Shown here: piece by piece, positions 25,916 through 35,424 of the stretch
How the letters are laid out: the number at the start of each line of letters is the position of its first letter
Numbering within the stretch: position 1 is the first letter of the stretch
From: Deltaproteobacteria bacterium
Lineage (GTDB): Bacteria; Bdellovibrionota; UBA2394
Direction: 5' to 3'
Length of the DNA stretch: 64,000 bases
NCBI GenBank assembly: GCA_017302715.1
Contig: JAFLCD010000002.1
Span: 131,882-195,881, forward strand
The notes under the pieces: model-generated
What the model was told of the DNA's origin: nothing
Database searches by the model: none
Seen by the model: the letters and a program-made list of their open reading frames with translations, nothing else
Made by a program: the position numbers and the translations under genes

Positions 25916-26713
25916 ATGAATTTAAGGCTTAAGCAGACTTTAGCGCGAAAAAAAGTTTTTCTCTTCGATCTCGATGGCACGCTTTATATGGGAAAAAAAC
26001 TTATCCCTGGCGCACTCGCTTTAATTCAAGGTTTGCGGACTCAGAAAAAAAAGATTTTCTTTTTCACCAATAATTCGTCGAGATCTGTGGAAGATTATAT
26101 TCAAAAACTTAAGGGCTTTGGATTTTCTGTGCATAAAGATGAGATCGTCATGTCGACTCATACGTTGATTTCATTTCTTAAAAACAAAAATTGGAAAAAT
26201 ATTTTTTTATTGGGAACTCCATCAATGCAAAAAATGCTCGCCAACGAAAAAATCAAACATACCAAAAATAACCCGAAAGCTGTGGTGGTAGGATTTGATA
26301 AAACTTTAACGTATGAAAAAATACTTGTGGCGTGCCGACTTATCGAAAAGAAAATTCCTCTCGTGGTTACGCATCCGGATCTTTTTTGTCCAACGGACGA
26401 AGGTCCAGAGCCCGACTGTGGTGCGATTGCTAAGCTTTTAGAACTTTCGTCTGGTAGAGACCGACATTCCACTTTGGGTAAGCCTCATCCTTCGATGATT
26501 CAAGAAGTCATCAAAAGATCAGGCCGTAAAAAATCCGAGATGATTTTGATTGGAGATCGCTTATCAACGGATGTAAAGATGGGGCGTGAAGCCGGGATCG
26601 AAACGATTTTAGTTTTGTCGGGTGAAACAAAGCGCCAACATCTTCGCGCAATGCATTCACTCAAACCGACCTTCGTGGTGCCCTCGGTCAAAGAATTAAG
26701 GATGATAGGCTAG
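25916..26713 (+). CDS. HAD-family phosphatase, NagD/phosphoglycolate type
   Basis: Protein of about 265 residues. HAD motif I is FLFDLDGTLYMG, motif II is FTNNSSRS, and the C-terminal motif is LIGDRLSTDVKMG. A large type IIA cap domain lies between. Related enzymes hydrolyse nucleotide monophosphates, p-nitrophenyl phosphate or 2-phosphoglycolate, and the substrate cannot be fixed here. The start is uncertain; 25916 places motif I at a normal distance, while TTG at 25880 would add twelve residues. The next gene starts six bases after the stop. Confidence 0.82.
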   Translation: MNLRLKQTLARKKVFLFDLDGTLYMGKKLIPGALALIQGLRTQKKKIFFFTNNSSRSVEDYIQKLKGFGFSVHKDEIVMSTHTLISFLKNKNWKNIFLLGTPSMQKMLANEKIKHTKNNPKAVVVGFDKTLTYEKILVACRLIEKKIPLVVTHPDLFCPTDEGPEPDCGAIAKLLELSSGRDRHSTLGKPHPSMIQEVIKRSGRKKSEMILIGDRLSTDVKMGREAGIETILVLSGETKRQHLRAMHSLKPTFVVPSVKELRMIG

Positions 26714-26719
26714 AGAAGA

Positions 26720-27259
26720 ATGAAATATTTTATTTTTTTATTCGTCATTTCGGTTTCTCTGATTTCTTGCTCTTCTAAAATGAAAGGCGAGCATGAAGCT
26801 CTGGGAGATGCGAAATATTATTTTAGTGATATTCAAATCGTCTCTGAAACAATTCCCGAAGGTAGTTGTTCTGATGATTTAAAATTAACGGCACAAGTCG
26901 ATGAACCTTTCAAAGTTGAGATCAACGAAAACAAAGAGCTCGCTGTTAATACGAAGAGCAAAAAAGTTAATTTATATGGAGCCAATATCACTTTGCAGGT
27001 GATGGGTTTTGACCAAGCTCAATATACTTTCTCAGCTATCGATCAAATGATTCCTGAATCCATTCCTTTTGGAATGAAGCTCAAAAGAATTCCTGGCAAT
27101 ATGTTGCTACTCACTTTTCTCGATCAAAACGTCGAGATGAAACTTCAGGCCACTCCTATCTATACGTTCTCAGCTACTGAGCAGCGTAAAGACTGTAAAC
27201 TTGTTCATCATGTAAACGTCTTTGGCGAAAAAGCTGGGTACTATCCTTTAGCGAAATAA
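26720..27259 (+). CDS. predicted lipoprotein of unknown function
   Basis: Protein of 179 residues with a lipobox (LISC, Cys17) after a short hydrophobic signal. The mature part has beta-like segments, one Cys pair (SCSDD and DCKL) and no recognised domain. It follows the HAD phosphatase by six bases, so they share a transcript. It converges on prfB with one base between stops. Confidence 0.65.
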   Translation: MKYFIFLFVISVSLISCSSKMKGEHEALGDAKYYFSDIQIVSETIPEGSCSDDLKLTAQVDEPFKVEINENKELAVNTKSKKVNLYGANITLQVMGFDQAQYTFSAIDQMIPESIPFGMKLKRIPGNMLLLTFLDQNVEMKLQATPIYTFSATEQRKDCKLVHHVNVFGEKAGYYPLAK

Positions 27260-27260
27260 A

Positions 27261-28404
27261 TTAAGAGCTCGGATTATTTTCCGGGCTCGAATTTTTCAGA
27301 AGAAAAGCTTCGACGAATTCCTCAAGTTCCCCATCTAAAATAGAATCAGGCTGAAAGCTTTCGTAGTCGGTTCGGTGATCTTTCACCAAACGATAGGGCG
27401 CTAAAACATATGAGCGAATTTGTGAGCCCCAGGAGTTATCCATTTTCTGAGCGTTGTGGGCGTCAACTTTAGCGCGGCGTTTATCCATTTCAATTTCATA
27501 CAAACGACTTTTTAGCATCGTCATCGCAGTCGCGCGATTTTGGTGCTGAGAACGCTGAGTCTGACAAGCCACGATGATGCCGCTTGGAACATGTGTGATA
27601 CGAATCGCTGAATCTGTTTTGTTGACGTGCTGACCTCCCGCTCCACCGGCGCGAAAAGTATCCACCTTAAGATCTTCGGTGCGAATTTCGATTTCAATCG
27701 AGTCATCGATCTCGGCGGTGACATCGACAGCCGAAAAAGAAGTGTGCCGTTTTTTATTGGCATCAAAAGGAGAGATGCGAACTAAGCGATGAACTCCGCG
27801 TTCTGATTTAAAAAATCCGTAAGCAAAATCTCCGCGCGCAATAAACGTACAAGATTTAATTCCAGCACCTTCGCCGGCTTGCTCGTCTACGAGCTCTACG
27901 CCAAATCCTTTTCGAGTGGCGTATCTGAATAACATTCTTTGAATCATCTGCGCCCAATCTTGGGCTTCAGTTCCGCCGGATCCCGAATTGATCGTGATGA
28001 TGGCAGGCAATCGATCAGATTCTCCAGAGAGCATTTTCTTTAACTCGAGCGCGCGTAAATTTTTAAGTGAACTATCTATTTGCAAACTGACGTCTGCTAA
28101 AATCGGATCGCCGTTTTCAGAAATCTCTACAAGCTCGATCATTTCTGAGACAGAGCTTGCCACCTTTTCAAAAGGATCGAGAGTTTTGTTGATCGCCTCG
28201 ATTCTTAAATTCGTTTTTTTGGCTTCGTCTGGATTATTCCAAAAATCTTGCTGAAGGGTGCGCTCGGTGAGCGATTCTTTTTCGTCTCTCAATCGAGCGA
28301 CGTCAAAGAAGCCCCCGTAAGTTTTCAATTCGCTCGCGAATTGAATTTAGTTGCTGAAGAAGATCTTTCTTCTCTTTAATTTTTGATGAAAGGTCTCTTT
28401 CCAT
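27261..28404 (-). CDS. prfB: peptide chain release factor 2 (programmed +1 frameshift)
   Basis: The main frame encodes RF2 with the GGQ loop (RAGGAGGQHVNKTDS) and the typical domain I/II region (GSGGTEAQDWAQM). The classic frameshift site is at 28302-28316: GGGGG, three bases, then CTTTGAC. The zero frame upstream is open back to an ATG at 28404 and gives an N-terminus of about 33 residues ending in NLRGLL before the TGA, so the full protein is about 375 residues. A start at TTG 28328 in the main frame is not needed. The first 58 bases overlap the end of lnt. Confidence 0.92.
28302..28316 (-). promoter_or_regulatory. prfB +1 frameshift site
   Basis: GGGGG-CTT-CTTTGAC on the minus strand reproduces the E. 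coli prfB arrangement: an internal Shine-Dalgarno-like GGGGG, a three-base spacer, then the slippery CTT followed by an in-frame TGA and C. RF2 shortage lets the ribosome slip to read GAC, which gives autoregulation. Confidence 0.92.
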
Positions 28405-29906
28405 AGAATGGCTATAACAAATATCGCGAGCCAAATCCATTCCATTAACGGATAAGTCCAAACGAAAAAAGTTTGCTGCGGATTTTGTGAAATGGGGAGC
28501 TCACGAGTCAAAGTTTGTTTATGAAAAGAAGGTAGATCCTCTCGCTCATTCAAACTTAAAAAGGTTGAAACTCCGTCGTTGGTGGATCGAATCATGGGGA
28601 GGCCTGTTTGAAAAACTTGAAATTGAGCCATGGCCGCATGTTGAAGCTGGGCCGAAGTATCGCCGTACCAAGCATCGTTGGTAAGATTGACGAGTAGATT
28701 GGCACCTTTCTTCGCATGTCGAACGCTCTCTCGACTAAATGTATCTTCATAGCAAATGAGTGAACCCATTTTTAAAATAGAGTTTGTGGGCTGAAGAAGC
28801 GGTTGATCAATCGCACCTGATAAAAAATCTCCCGCATTGGCGACCAACTTTCCAAAAGGCAGCCAATTTTTTAGCGGAACAAATTCTCCAAACGGAACGA
28901 GATGAATTTTATCAAAACGAGAAGTGATCTGGTCGTTTTCTACCAAGATGGCAGAATTTCGATTTACTTGATTTTCGCGAATGACGGCGCCGATCACAAT
29001 CGGAGTGGTGGTCAGCACGGGCATTTGCTTTTGAGGAGCGCGAATCAAATAAGGAAAACTCGTTTCGGGCCATACGATGATGGCGGGAGATTGCTTGGCT
29101 GCTTCTAAAGTAAGTTCGATCAAAGTTTTTAGATTTTGTTCGGAAGAATCCGGATTCCATTTAATTTCTTGAGCAATATTGGGTTGAACGATTGAAATTT
29201 TTGTAAGTTTTAAGTCAGCTTTTATAAGCCTTAGCGAAAAATAAGTTCCGATCGAACCGACTACAATCCAAATTCCTAAAGCAATGAAGGCGGGCTTTAA
29301 ATTTTCTCGATTGCGAGAGAATGTTGGAAAAAAAAGTTTAAAGTGGATGAGAAGGGCAGCGATAAAAACCCAGAGAAAGGTGAGTCCATGAACTCCCCAA
29401 AAAGCGGCGGTCTTTGCGAGCCAAGGAGCAAAATAAAAAGCAAATCCAAGTTCGCCCCAACCAAATCCCGTTAAAAAATATTGTCGAACGGCTTCGCAAA
29501 AAGTCCAAAGACTGGCCCAGGCTAAAATTTTCAAAAAGAAGGGACGATGGCGAACTGCTTCAGATCCGGCGATGAGAGCCCAGACTCCAGAAAAAACCGC
29601 GCAATAAGCCGAGAGCAAAACGCACGCCAAAATCGAAATGAAAAGATTGATGTCTCCAAAGGTGTGAAGAGCCACTGAGATCCAAAAAATCGTAATCACG
29701 AAATAGATCAGACTTCCAAACCAAGCTTTTAAAAAACGTCTTCGAGGATTCGCTTCGCTTAAAGTTCGCGAAAGAAAAAGGCAGAGCCCGATGGTCGCTA
29801 CTAAAATCGTGAACCAAGAATTGGGAATAGAAAAATTTTCATACTTGATCGGATGAGCGACGGACATCAAAAGACCTGAGAGAAAAATAAAAATCCATGT
29901 CATCAC
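28347..29906 (-). CDS. lnt: apolipoprotein N-acyltransferase
   Basis: Protein of 519 residues with about six to eight membrane segments and a nitrilase-like periplasmic domain (about 235-480). The catalytic triad is visible as Glu281 (VWPETSFPY), Lys333 (FDKIHLVPFGEF) and Cys385 (LICYEDTF). It adds the third acyl chain to lipoproteins, a Gram-negative trait that fits the many lipoboxes in this window. It lies 14 bases after ybeY and its end overlaps the prfB start. Confidence 0.93.
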   Translation of the reverse strand: MMTWIFIFLSGLLMSVAHPIKYENFSIPNSWFTILVATIGLCLFLSRTLSEANPRRRFLKAWFGSLIYFVITIFWISVALHTFGDINLFISILACVLLSAYCAVFSGVWALIAGSEAVRHRPFFLKILAWASLWTFCEAVRQYFLTGFGWGELGFAFYFAPWLAKTAAFWGVHGLTFLWVFIAALLIHFKLFFPTFSRNRENLKPAFIALGIWIVVGSIGTYFSLRLIKADLKLTKISIVQPNIAQEIKWNPDSSEQNLKTLIELTLEAAKQSPAIIVWPETSFPYLIRAPQKQMPVLTTTPIVIGAVIRENQVNRNSAILVENDQITSRFDKIHLVPFGEFVPLKNWLPFGKLVANAGDFLSGAIDQPLLQPTNSILKMGSLICYEDTFSRESVRHAKKGANLLVNLTNDAWYGDTSAQLQHAAMAQFQVFQTGLPMIRSTNDGVSTFLSLNEREDLPSFHKQTLTRELPISQNPQQTFFVWTYPLMEWIWLAIFVIAILWKETFHQKLKRRKIFFSN

Positions 29907-29920
29907 TTTGTTTCTCCTGT

Positions 29921-30352
29921 CTAGAGATTCTCCTGAAGTTTAAGAAATTTTGACAGTCGAATTTCTTGAGCTTTCATTTTTTTGGCGTCTGAAGCTTTTT
30001 CATGATCAAAACCCAGCAAATGCAAAACTCCATGGATAAAAAGCTCCAAAATTTCTTGTTTTATACTGTGTTGGTATTCACGCGCCTGTTTTTTTGCGAC
30101 GGCAAGATCGATCACAATACTTCCGAGCAAGTCGGGAATACTCGAATGAAAACTTAAAACATCCGTCGTTTTGTTTTTCTGCCTAAATTGTCGATTGAGT
30201 TGCTTCATGATCGGACTTTTCACGAATGCGACTTCAACGTCTTGAATGGGAGCGCGTTGAGAAATCAGAATTTTTTGATAAAGCTTTTTTAATTCTAATT
30301 CAGAAACAAGCGATCGACTTTGAGTGTGTGAATGAATCCAAACACGAGCCAA
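29921..30352 (-). CDS. ybeY: endoribonuclease YbeY
   Basis: Protein of 143 residues from the TTG at 30352. The zinc motif HGVLHLLGFDH near residues 110-120 defines the family, with the earlier NRQFRQKNKTTDVLSF segment. YbeY is needed for 16S rRNA 3' maturation and ribosome quality control. I chose TTG because it follows an AAGAAG site and fits family length; a longer reading from 30493 would run far into the upstream gene. The pgpH-ybeY-lnt order resembles the ybeZ-ybeY-lnt order of other bacteria. Confidence 0.88.
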   Translation of the reverse strand: MARVWIHSHTQSRSLVSELELKKLYQKILISQRAPIQDVEVAFVKSPIMKQLNRQFRQKNKTTDVLSFHSSIPDLLGSIVIDLAVAKKQAREYQHSIKQEILELFIHGVLHLLGFDHEKASDAKKMKAQEIRLSKFLKLQENL

Positions 30353-30362
30353 CGTCGACTTC

Positions 30363-32624
30363 TTAAGGTTTGACTTTCGTGATGACCGGCGCTTCAAATT
30401 CCGGGTCGCTCTTTTGGGTTTGGAGGTGAGGGTAGTCAATGCGTTGATGATAAACGCCTTGGAGTACCGAGAGGAAGGCATTTTGAATCGCATTTAAGTC
30501 TTTTAAACTGAGTTCGCATTCATCAAGTTGCCCATCGAGAAAAAATCGTTGAATGGTGGCGTGAACGATCTGTCTAAATTGCTCTGGCGTTTTATTCGCT
30601 AAACTTTTTGCCGTCGCTTCAACTGCATCGGCCAATAAAATAATCGCACCTTCTCGAGTTTGAGGTTTCGGCCCTGGATATCGAAAATCTCTGTCGTCTA
30701 ATTCTCGTCCCTGTTTTTTTGCTTTATCGTAAAAATACGAGATCAAAGAAGTTCCATGATGCTGTGGGATAATTTCGATGATGCTTTGAGGAAGGCGATA
30801 CTGATATCCCAAATCGATTCCATCTTTCACATGATTGGAGATGATCAATGCACTCATCGTCGGCACAAGTTTGTCGTGCATATTTTCGCCCTGAATATTT
30901 TCGATAAAATACTGAGGCTTTTTTACTTTGCCGATATCGTGATAGAGACTCGCCACCCGAGCGAAAAGTGAATTGGCGTGAATTGCTTCAGCCGCTTTCT
31001 CTGCAAGTTGGCTGACGGTGAACGAATGAAAATAAGTTCCTGGCGCATTTAAAATCAAATCTTTGAGAAGCGGGTGATTGGTGCTTGCAAGTTCCATCAA
31101 TCGCAAATCGGTCGTATATCCTAAATATTCAAGCAAAGGTTGAACGCCAAGAACAAGTGAGGAGCAGAGCAAACCCGCGCCCAAAGAGAGTCCGATGATT
31201 GCACCGATGTTGGTAATAAAATGAGAAAATCCGGGCGAAGGAGTGAGCTCAAGACCAACTCCTAAAATAATAAGTAAGGCCTGTACGACCGAAGCTATCA
31301 TGCCCGCACGAAAAACATCGAGACGCTGACCAATATGTCGCATGCCGGCAGCTCCTGTCATTGAAGCTCCAAGATTGACGAGTGCAAAATATGGATCTTT
31401 AAACATCCAAGCGACGCAAACCGAAAACAACATCACGAAGAAGGTGGTGATTTCCATGCTCGTAAAAAGTCGAAGAGTCATTCCCGCAAACGCGAGAGGC
31501 AAAAGAGCATTCAACGAAGCTCCGGTCATCGAATGAAGTTTCGCCGCATCAAAAAGTGTATGAAGAATCGCGATGAAGGCGAGACTGCCTACAAAAAATC
31601 CACCCGTGACAAGTTGATCTTTAAAACTCAATTTGAATTTTCTAAAATTGCGCGCGCCGATTTGATAAAAAAGAGAAATGAGAATTCCAATCAAGAGAGC
31701 AAATTCAAAAAATGCTTTGAGATTAACTTGAGTACTCGCGATTTTATTGAGTTCCGTTAAGAGAAGTTCTTGCTCTCGAGTGATGCGCTGGCCTTCACGT
31801 ACGATCATTTCACCTTCAACGATTTCAGCAAATCCGGCTTCTGCGCGAGAACGAGCTTCTTCTTGTCGAGCTTTGGTTTCTACTTTGTTAAAGACGACAT
31901 CAGAATCGGTTAGTTTAAGTGTGAGCTTAGTAAGAATGCTCCAGTTTTGAGCAGGTAGATTTCCCAGATAATTTTTAGAATATTTTTCTTCATTCTGAAA
32001 TAAAACTTTAATTTCAGGCAGTGTGATCATTTTTCTTTGAAAATCATCACGTGGAACTTCGGATTCTTTTCCGTTGCTGATGTCTCGCAAGGTGATGGCA
32101 GCTCCTTGCGGACGAACATTGTCATTCAATACCCAATACTCATCGAGTTTAGATTCAATTTTGATGATAGATTTTTTCACTTCATCTGAGTGATGGGTGC
32201 GTATAAACTTCCATTCATCTTCGTCGAGGGTCACCCCCAGTGCCGCCTCAAAACTAGGACGAAGCTTGTCGATACGAGAGGGATTTCGAGTTACTAAAAT
32301 TTTAAAACTGGCTTCGATTCTCTGCGCAAAACCTTGGCGCGTTTTGGGATCATAATCGTAAACATCGAGTACTTGATCGGCTAATAATTTGCGCTTTTGA
32401 TTGGTAAGCTCTTCGTCGGCGACTTTTAAACTTCGCTTGGCTTTAATATCACCGGTAGAAATTTCACCAGTTCGATAGTGAGGAATCGAAGATCGAAAGG
32501 GGCTTTGACAAATCAACGCCGTTAAAAGCGCTAAACTTGCGACTACTCCAATGGCTCGAACTTTATCGCCTAACTGAGCGATCCAATCCGATGCAAATTC
32601 CAGCCATTTCTTGAAAAAATTCAT
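30363..32624 (-). CDS. 7TM-HD phosphohydrolase, PgpH-like
   Basis: Protein of 753 residues. One N-terminal membrane segment is followed by a large extracytoplasmic 7TMR-HDED domain (about 60-300), seven membrane helices (about 305-485) and a cytoplasmic HD domain with LYHDIGKVKKPQY near residue 560 and HHGTSLISYFY downstream. This is the architecture of PgpH, which hydrolyses cyclic di-AMP. Whether this organism uses c-di-AMP is not visible here. Position before ybeY is common for this family. Confidence 0.88.
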   Translation of the reverse strand: MNFFKKWLEFASDWIAQLGDKVRAIGVVASLALLTALICQSPFRSSIPHYRTGEISTGDIKAKRSLKVADEELTNQKRKLLADQVLDVYDYDPKTRQGFAQRIEASFKILVTRNPSRIDKLRPSFEAALGVTLDEDEWKFIRTHHSDEVKKSIIKIESKLDEYWVLNDNVRPQGAAITLRDISNGKESEVPRDDFQRKMITLPEIKVLFQNEEKYSKNYLGNLPAQNWSILTKLTLKLTDSDVVFNKVETKARQEEARSRAEAGFAEIVEGEMIVREGQRITREQELLLTELNKIASTQVNLKAFFEFALLIGILISLFYQIGARNFRKFKLSFKDQLVTGGFFVGSLAFIAILHTLFDAAKLHSMTGASLNALLPLAFAGMTLRLFTSMEITTFFVMLFSVCVAWMFKDPYFALVNLGASMTGAAGMRHIGQRLDVFRAGMIASVVQALLIILGVGLELTPSPGFSHFITNIGAIIGLSLGAGLLCSSLVLGVQPLLEYLGYTTDLRLMELASTNHPLLKDLILNAPGTYFHSFTVSQLAEKAAEAIHANSLFARVASLYHDIGKVKKPQYFIENIQGENMHDKLVPTMSALIISNHVKDGIDLGYQYRLPQSIIEIIPQHHGTSLISYFYDKAKKQGRELDDRDFRYPGPKPQTREGAIILLADAVEATAKSLANKTPEQFRQIVHATIQRFFLDGQLDECELSLKDLNAIQNAFLSVLQGVYHQRIDYPHLQTQKSDPEFEAPVITKVKP

Positions 32625-32654
32625 CTTCTTTATTTTACCACCGAAGACCTGCTC

Positions 32655-33722
32655 TTAAAGAGAGGGCTTCACCTTAATTTCATAGACCTCTGGATGCTCC
32701 AGAGTATAAACCAACGCTTCTGTCTCTTGTGACGAAAGCGGCCTAAGATTTTGAATTTCTAACAAGCTTAAAGGGTAGTGGCCATTTAATTCCCTAAATA
32801 TTTCGATAGCTTGGATGACGTTTACCGGGACAGCTTTTAGGGGCATATCAGGAGGAGTGATCCAAAAATGTAGCGTCAAAAACGCTGAGGTCAATGCAAC
32901 AGCCCATACAAAACCAAACAAATGTCGCGCCGAGAAATGCATCGCGTTGCTTTGTCGCGGAGCCACTAATTCTTCGGCATCTTTTGGTGCGATCGCGCCT
33001 TTTCTCCAAAGCTCCAGAAGGCGTCTTAAAATTAAAAATTCGCCTTCAGGAAATTTTCGAATGAGATCTTCTACAGTGTTTCTTCCATCGCAACTTCTTA
33101 AGAGATCAATTTCTTCGCCAGAAAAAGGAAGGTGATGCGGACGAGCCTTACTCTCATCGAATTGCATCAGTGATTGATCGATCACATCAATATGCGATGA
33201 ATCTTTTTTGGGGAGATCCACTTGAGAAACAAAAACGCGTTTACTCGACCCCATTTTTTCTTGGATGACAGGCCATTCGTGAAGTCTCTTTTGAGCTTCG
33301 TTAATAAGAGTTTCAAATCTCTTCGGCGTATAAAATCCAAATTCGACTGGATCCGGTCCTTCGACTGAAAAAGTGCGCGGGTTAAGTTCAACATTGCTCC
33401 AGAAAAAAATACGAAAGAAAATTTCTAAACGCTCGAGTTTTAAATATTTTACGACTCGCGCGTACTGATCGGGATTCGCAGCAATGACCTCTTTAACGAG
33501 AGTTTCAAAACTTCGAATGCTAGTTAAAACTTCGGAAGGTGGAAGATGCATCCACTCTACTTTTTCAAGTCTTTCTATCGCGCGGTCTAAAGGCCGATGT
33601 GCCCAAATAAGTTGACCGTCTTTAATTAAAAGACAGGCATGGCCTTGACTCGAAGTGATATCGACTTCACCTGACCAGCGCTCTTTCTCGACCTTCTTAA
33701 AAAAATCAAAAGCTATTTTCAT
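32655..33722 (-). CDS. PATAN/DUF4388-like protein with membrane anchor
   Basis: Protein of 355 residues from the ATG at 33722, which overlaps the previous stop as ATGA. The first 100 residues (WSGEVDITSSQGHACLLIKDGQLIWA) match the DUF4388/PATAN style in which a sheet carries a G-x-L-x-h-x-x-G pattern. A second winged-helix-like region (about 195-250) precedes one membrane segment near 270-295. Such proteins occur in signalling and motility in delta-proteobacteria. The role here is unknown. Family assignment is moderate. Confidence 0.55.
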   Translation of the reverse strand: MKIAFDFFKKVEKERWSGEVDITSSQGHACLLIKDGQLIWAHRPLDRAIERLEKVEWMHLPPSEVLTSIRSFETLVKEVIAANPDQYARVVKYLKLERLEIFFRIFFWSNVELNPRTFSVEGPDPVEFGFYTPKRFETLINEAQKRLHEWPVIQEKMGSSKRVFVSQVDLPKKDSSHIDVIDQSLMQFDESKARPHHLPFSGEEIDLLRSCDGRNTVEDLIRKFPEGEFLILRRLLELWRKGAIAPKDAEELVAPRQSNAMHFSARHLFGFVWAVALTSAFLTLHFWITPPDMPLKAVPVNVIQAIEIFRELNGHYPLSLLEIQNLRPLSSQETEALVYTLEHPEVYEIKVKPSL

Positions 33723-35416
33723 GAGTGACCTCGCTTTTGATTCTCCATGAAGAAATAAACCCAAGCGATTCCAAATAAAATTAAAAGAGACCAGCTCATT
33801 TCAGACGGAGCCCAAGCAAAAGGAATCTCTGGAAAAATTTCTCGTCTTGTTCGGAAAGGAATCGCCCACCAAATGAGGACAAGCAAAAGACTCAATTTAA
33901 AAAAACTAGGCAACCAAGTATCTTTTTCAAGAAGATCTCCGAGCTGCGGAATGAAAAATTTTCCAAATGTAAATCGTCGTCTTTGCTTTTGCTGAAAAGC
34001 TCTGACCATTTGATCGACTTGCTGCCGATGATGTCCGCGCACTCGACCATCATTTTTTTGAGTCGAAGATTGATAGATCACTGAGACAGAAATGTTAGGC
34101 GAAGGTGTAATTTCACCCGTCTGCTTACATAGACCAGGGGCGGATTGGCGGCGTTGCAGACAATAAAATAAAAGAATCCAAGGTAGCAAATAATAGAGCG
34201 CCGAAGCTCCACCACGCTTTTCTGAAAATGGATAAAAACCTAAGCGATTGAGTTGTTCTTTTCCTCGAATTTCAAAAGCATTCATCCAATGTGAAAACCC
34301 TGGATAAACAACCGGATTAACCAAAAGCTTTCCATTCATTTCTGCTAGATTCTGAAAATATTCATAAACGGGTGTGGGAAGTTTGAGACGAGCTTGATCG
34401 GCTTTTACAAGATTTTGAGCGCGAGTATAAAGTTGAGCGAGATTGAATCGGATGAGTGCGTCGCCAGGATATTCTTCGGCCAATTTTTCGTAAGCCGAAA
34501 TGAGTGCTGAATTACTCATTTGAGAAGCTTCGGCGTTAATAAGAAGAATGGATTTTTTTTGAGAAGGTTCGGCAGATTGCAGGTAAGTTTTAAAGCCTTC
34601 TTGGTCTCCATTCATATCTGACCAAATTGCTTTTTCAATAGGTGAAAGAAGTGAAGTGGCGTGCTCTGAATAAATAAGTCGAGTTCGGCCTTTCGACATG
34701 GATTCAAGCACATTCAAATCTGAAAGACTTTTTTGGAACACACTGACCATAGGTTGTAAAAAAATAAAACTCGCTGTGATAATCGCGCCAATTAAAACGG
34801 GTTTAAGATTTCGGCTATAGATGATCGAAAGACATAAAAGCAAATGAGCTGTCCAAATCCATTCTTGTGAAAATATTCCAAACAAAACAATGATCGCCAA
34901 AAGAACAGGAAGTGTGTTCGAAGACTTCCAGAAAAATAAAAAAGAAGAGTGATGTTTAAAAACTGAAGCCCAAATCATCAGCTTAAATCCAAGCACTAAA
35001 ATCAGAGCAAGTAGCAGAGGCGGTGCAATTAAAAAATACCAAAACACCCACTGATGACTTGCATCGAGCGGTCGATCCCATAAATTTTGAATATAGCGAA
35101 TAAAGGCTGGCAACCAAAGGTCCACTCTTAAAATAGAATGCGTCAGTGCAGTTTGAGTTTGAAAAGCTGAAACAGAAATATCTTTTGAAAAGGGAGGTTT
35201 TGATAATTTTTTTTCAGAAACCCAAAAATCTTCTGCGACGTCGATTAAAAAGTGATCGGTTTTAAATTTTTCATAAGAAGAAGTCTTCGCAGCCTCATGC
35301 CATTTTTTCGCAAGAGAGCTTTGTGATGTTTGCGCGAATAAACTTTCGCACACGAGAGTAAATGCAAATAAAAGAGAAAGGGTACGCACGACTCTATTTT
35401 GATTCCAAAGTTTCAA
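33719..35416 (-). CDS. multi-spanning membrane protein with TPR-like region
   Basis: Protein of 565 residues with a signal peptide ending at LFA, four to six membrane segments (about 110-250) and a soluble helical region (270-370) that looks like TPR repeats, as in SALISAYEKLAEEYPGDAL. Two more hydrophobic segments lie near the C-terminus, after a basic linker with QRRQSAP and GRVRGHHRQQ. No family is recognised. It overlaps the next gene by four bases and follows murJ by eight, so it may be part of an envelope-biogenesis transcript. Confidence 0.6.
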   Translation of the reverse strand: MKLWNQNRVVRTLSLLFAFTLVCESLFAQTSQSSLAKKWHEAAKTSSYEKFKTDHFLIDVAEDFWVSEKKLSKPPFSKDISVSAFQTQTALTHSILRVDLWLPAFIRYIQNLWDRPLDASHQWVFWYFLIAPPLLLALILVLGFKLMIWASVFKHHSSFLFFWKSSNTLPVLLAIIVLFGIFSQEWIWTAHLLLCLSIIYSRNLKPVLIGAIITASFIFLQPMVSVFQKSLSDLNVLESMSKGRTRLIYSEHATSLLSPIEKAIWSDMNGDQEGFKTYLQSAEPSQKKSILLINAEASQMSNSALISAYEKLAEEYPGDALIRFNLAQLYTRAQNLVKADQARLKLPTPVYEYFQNLAEMNGKLLVNPVVYPGFSHWMNAFEIRGKEQLNRLGFYPFSEKRGGASALYYLLPWILLFYCLQRRQSAPGLCKQTGEITPSPNISVSVIYQSSTQKNDGRVRGHHRQQVDQMVRAFQQKQRRRFTFGKFFIPQLGDLLEKDTWLPSFFKLSLLLVLIWWAIPFRTRREIFPEIPFAWAPSEMSWSLLILFGIAWVYFFMENQKRGHS

Positions 35417-35424
35417 ACGGGCAA

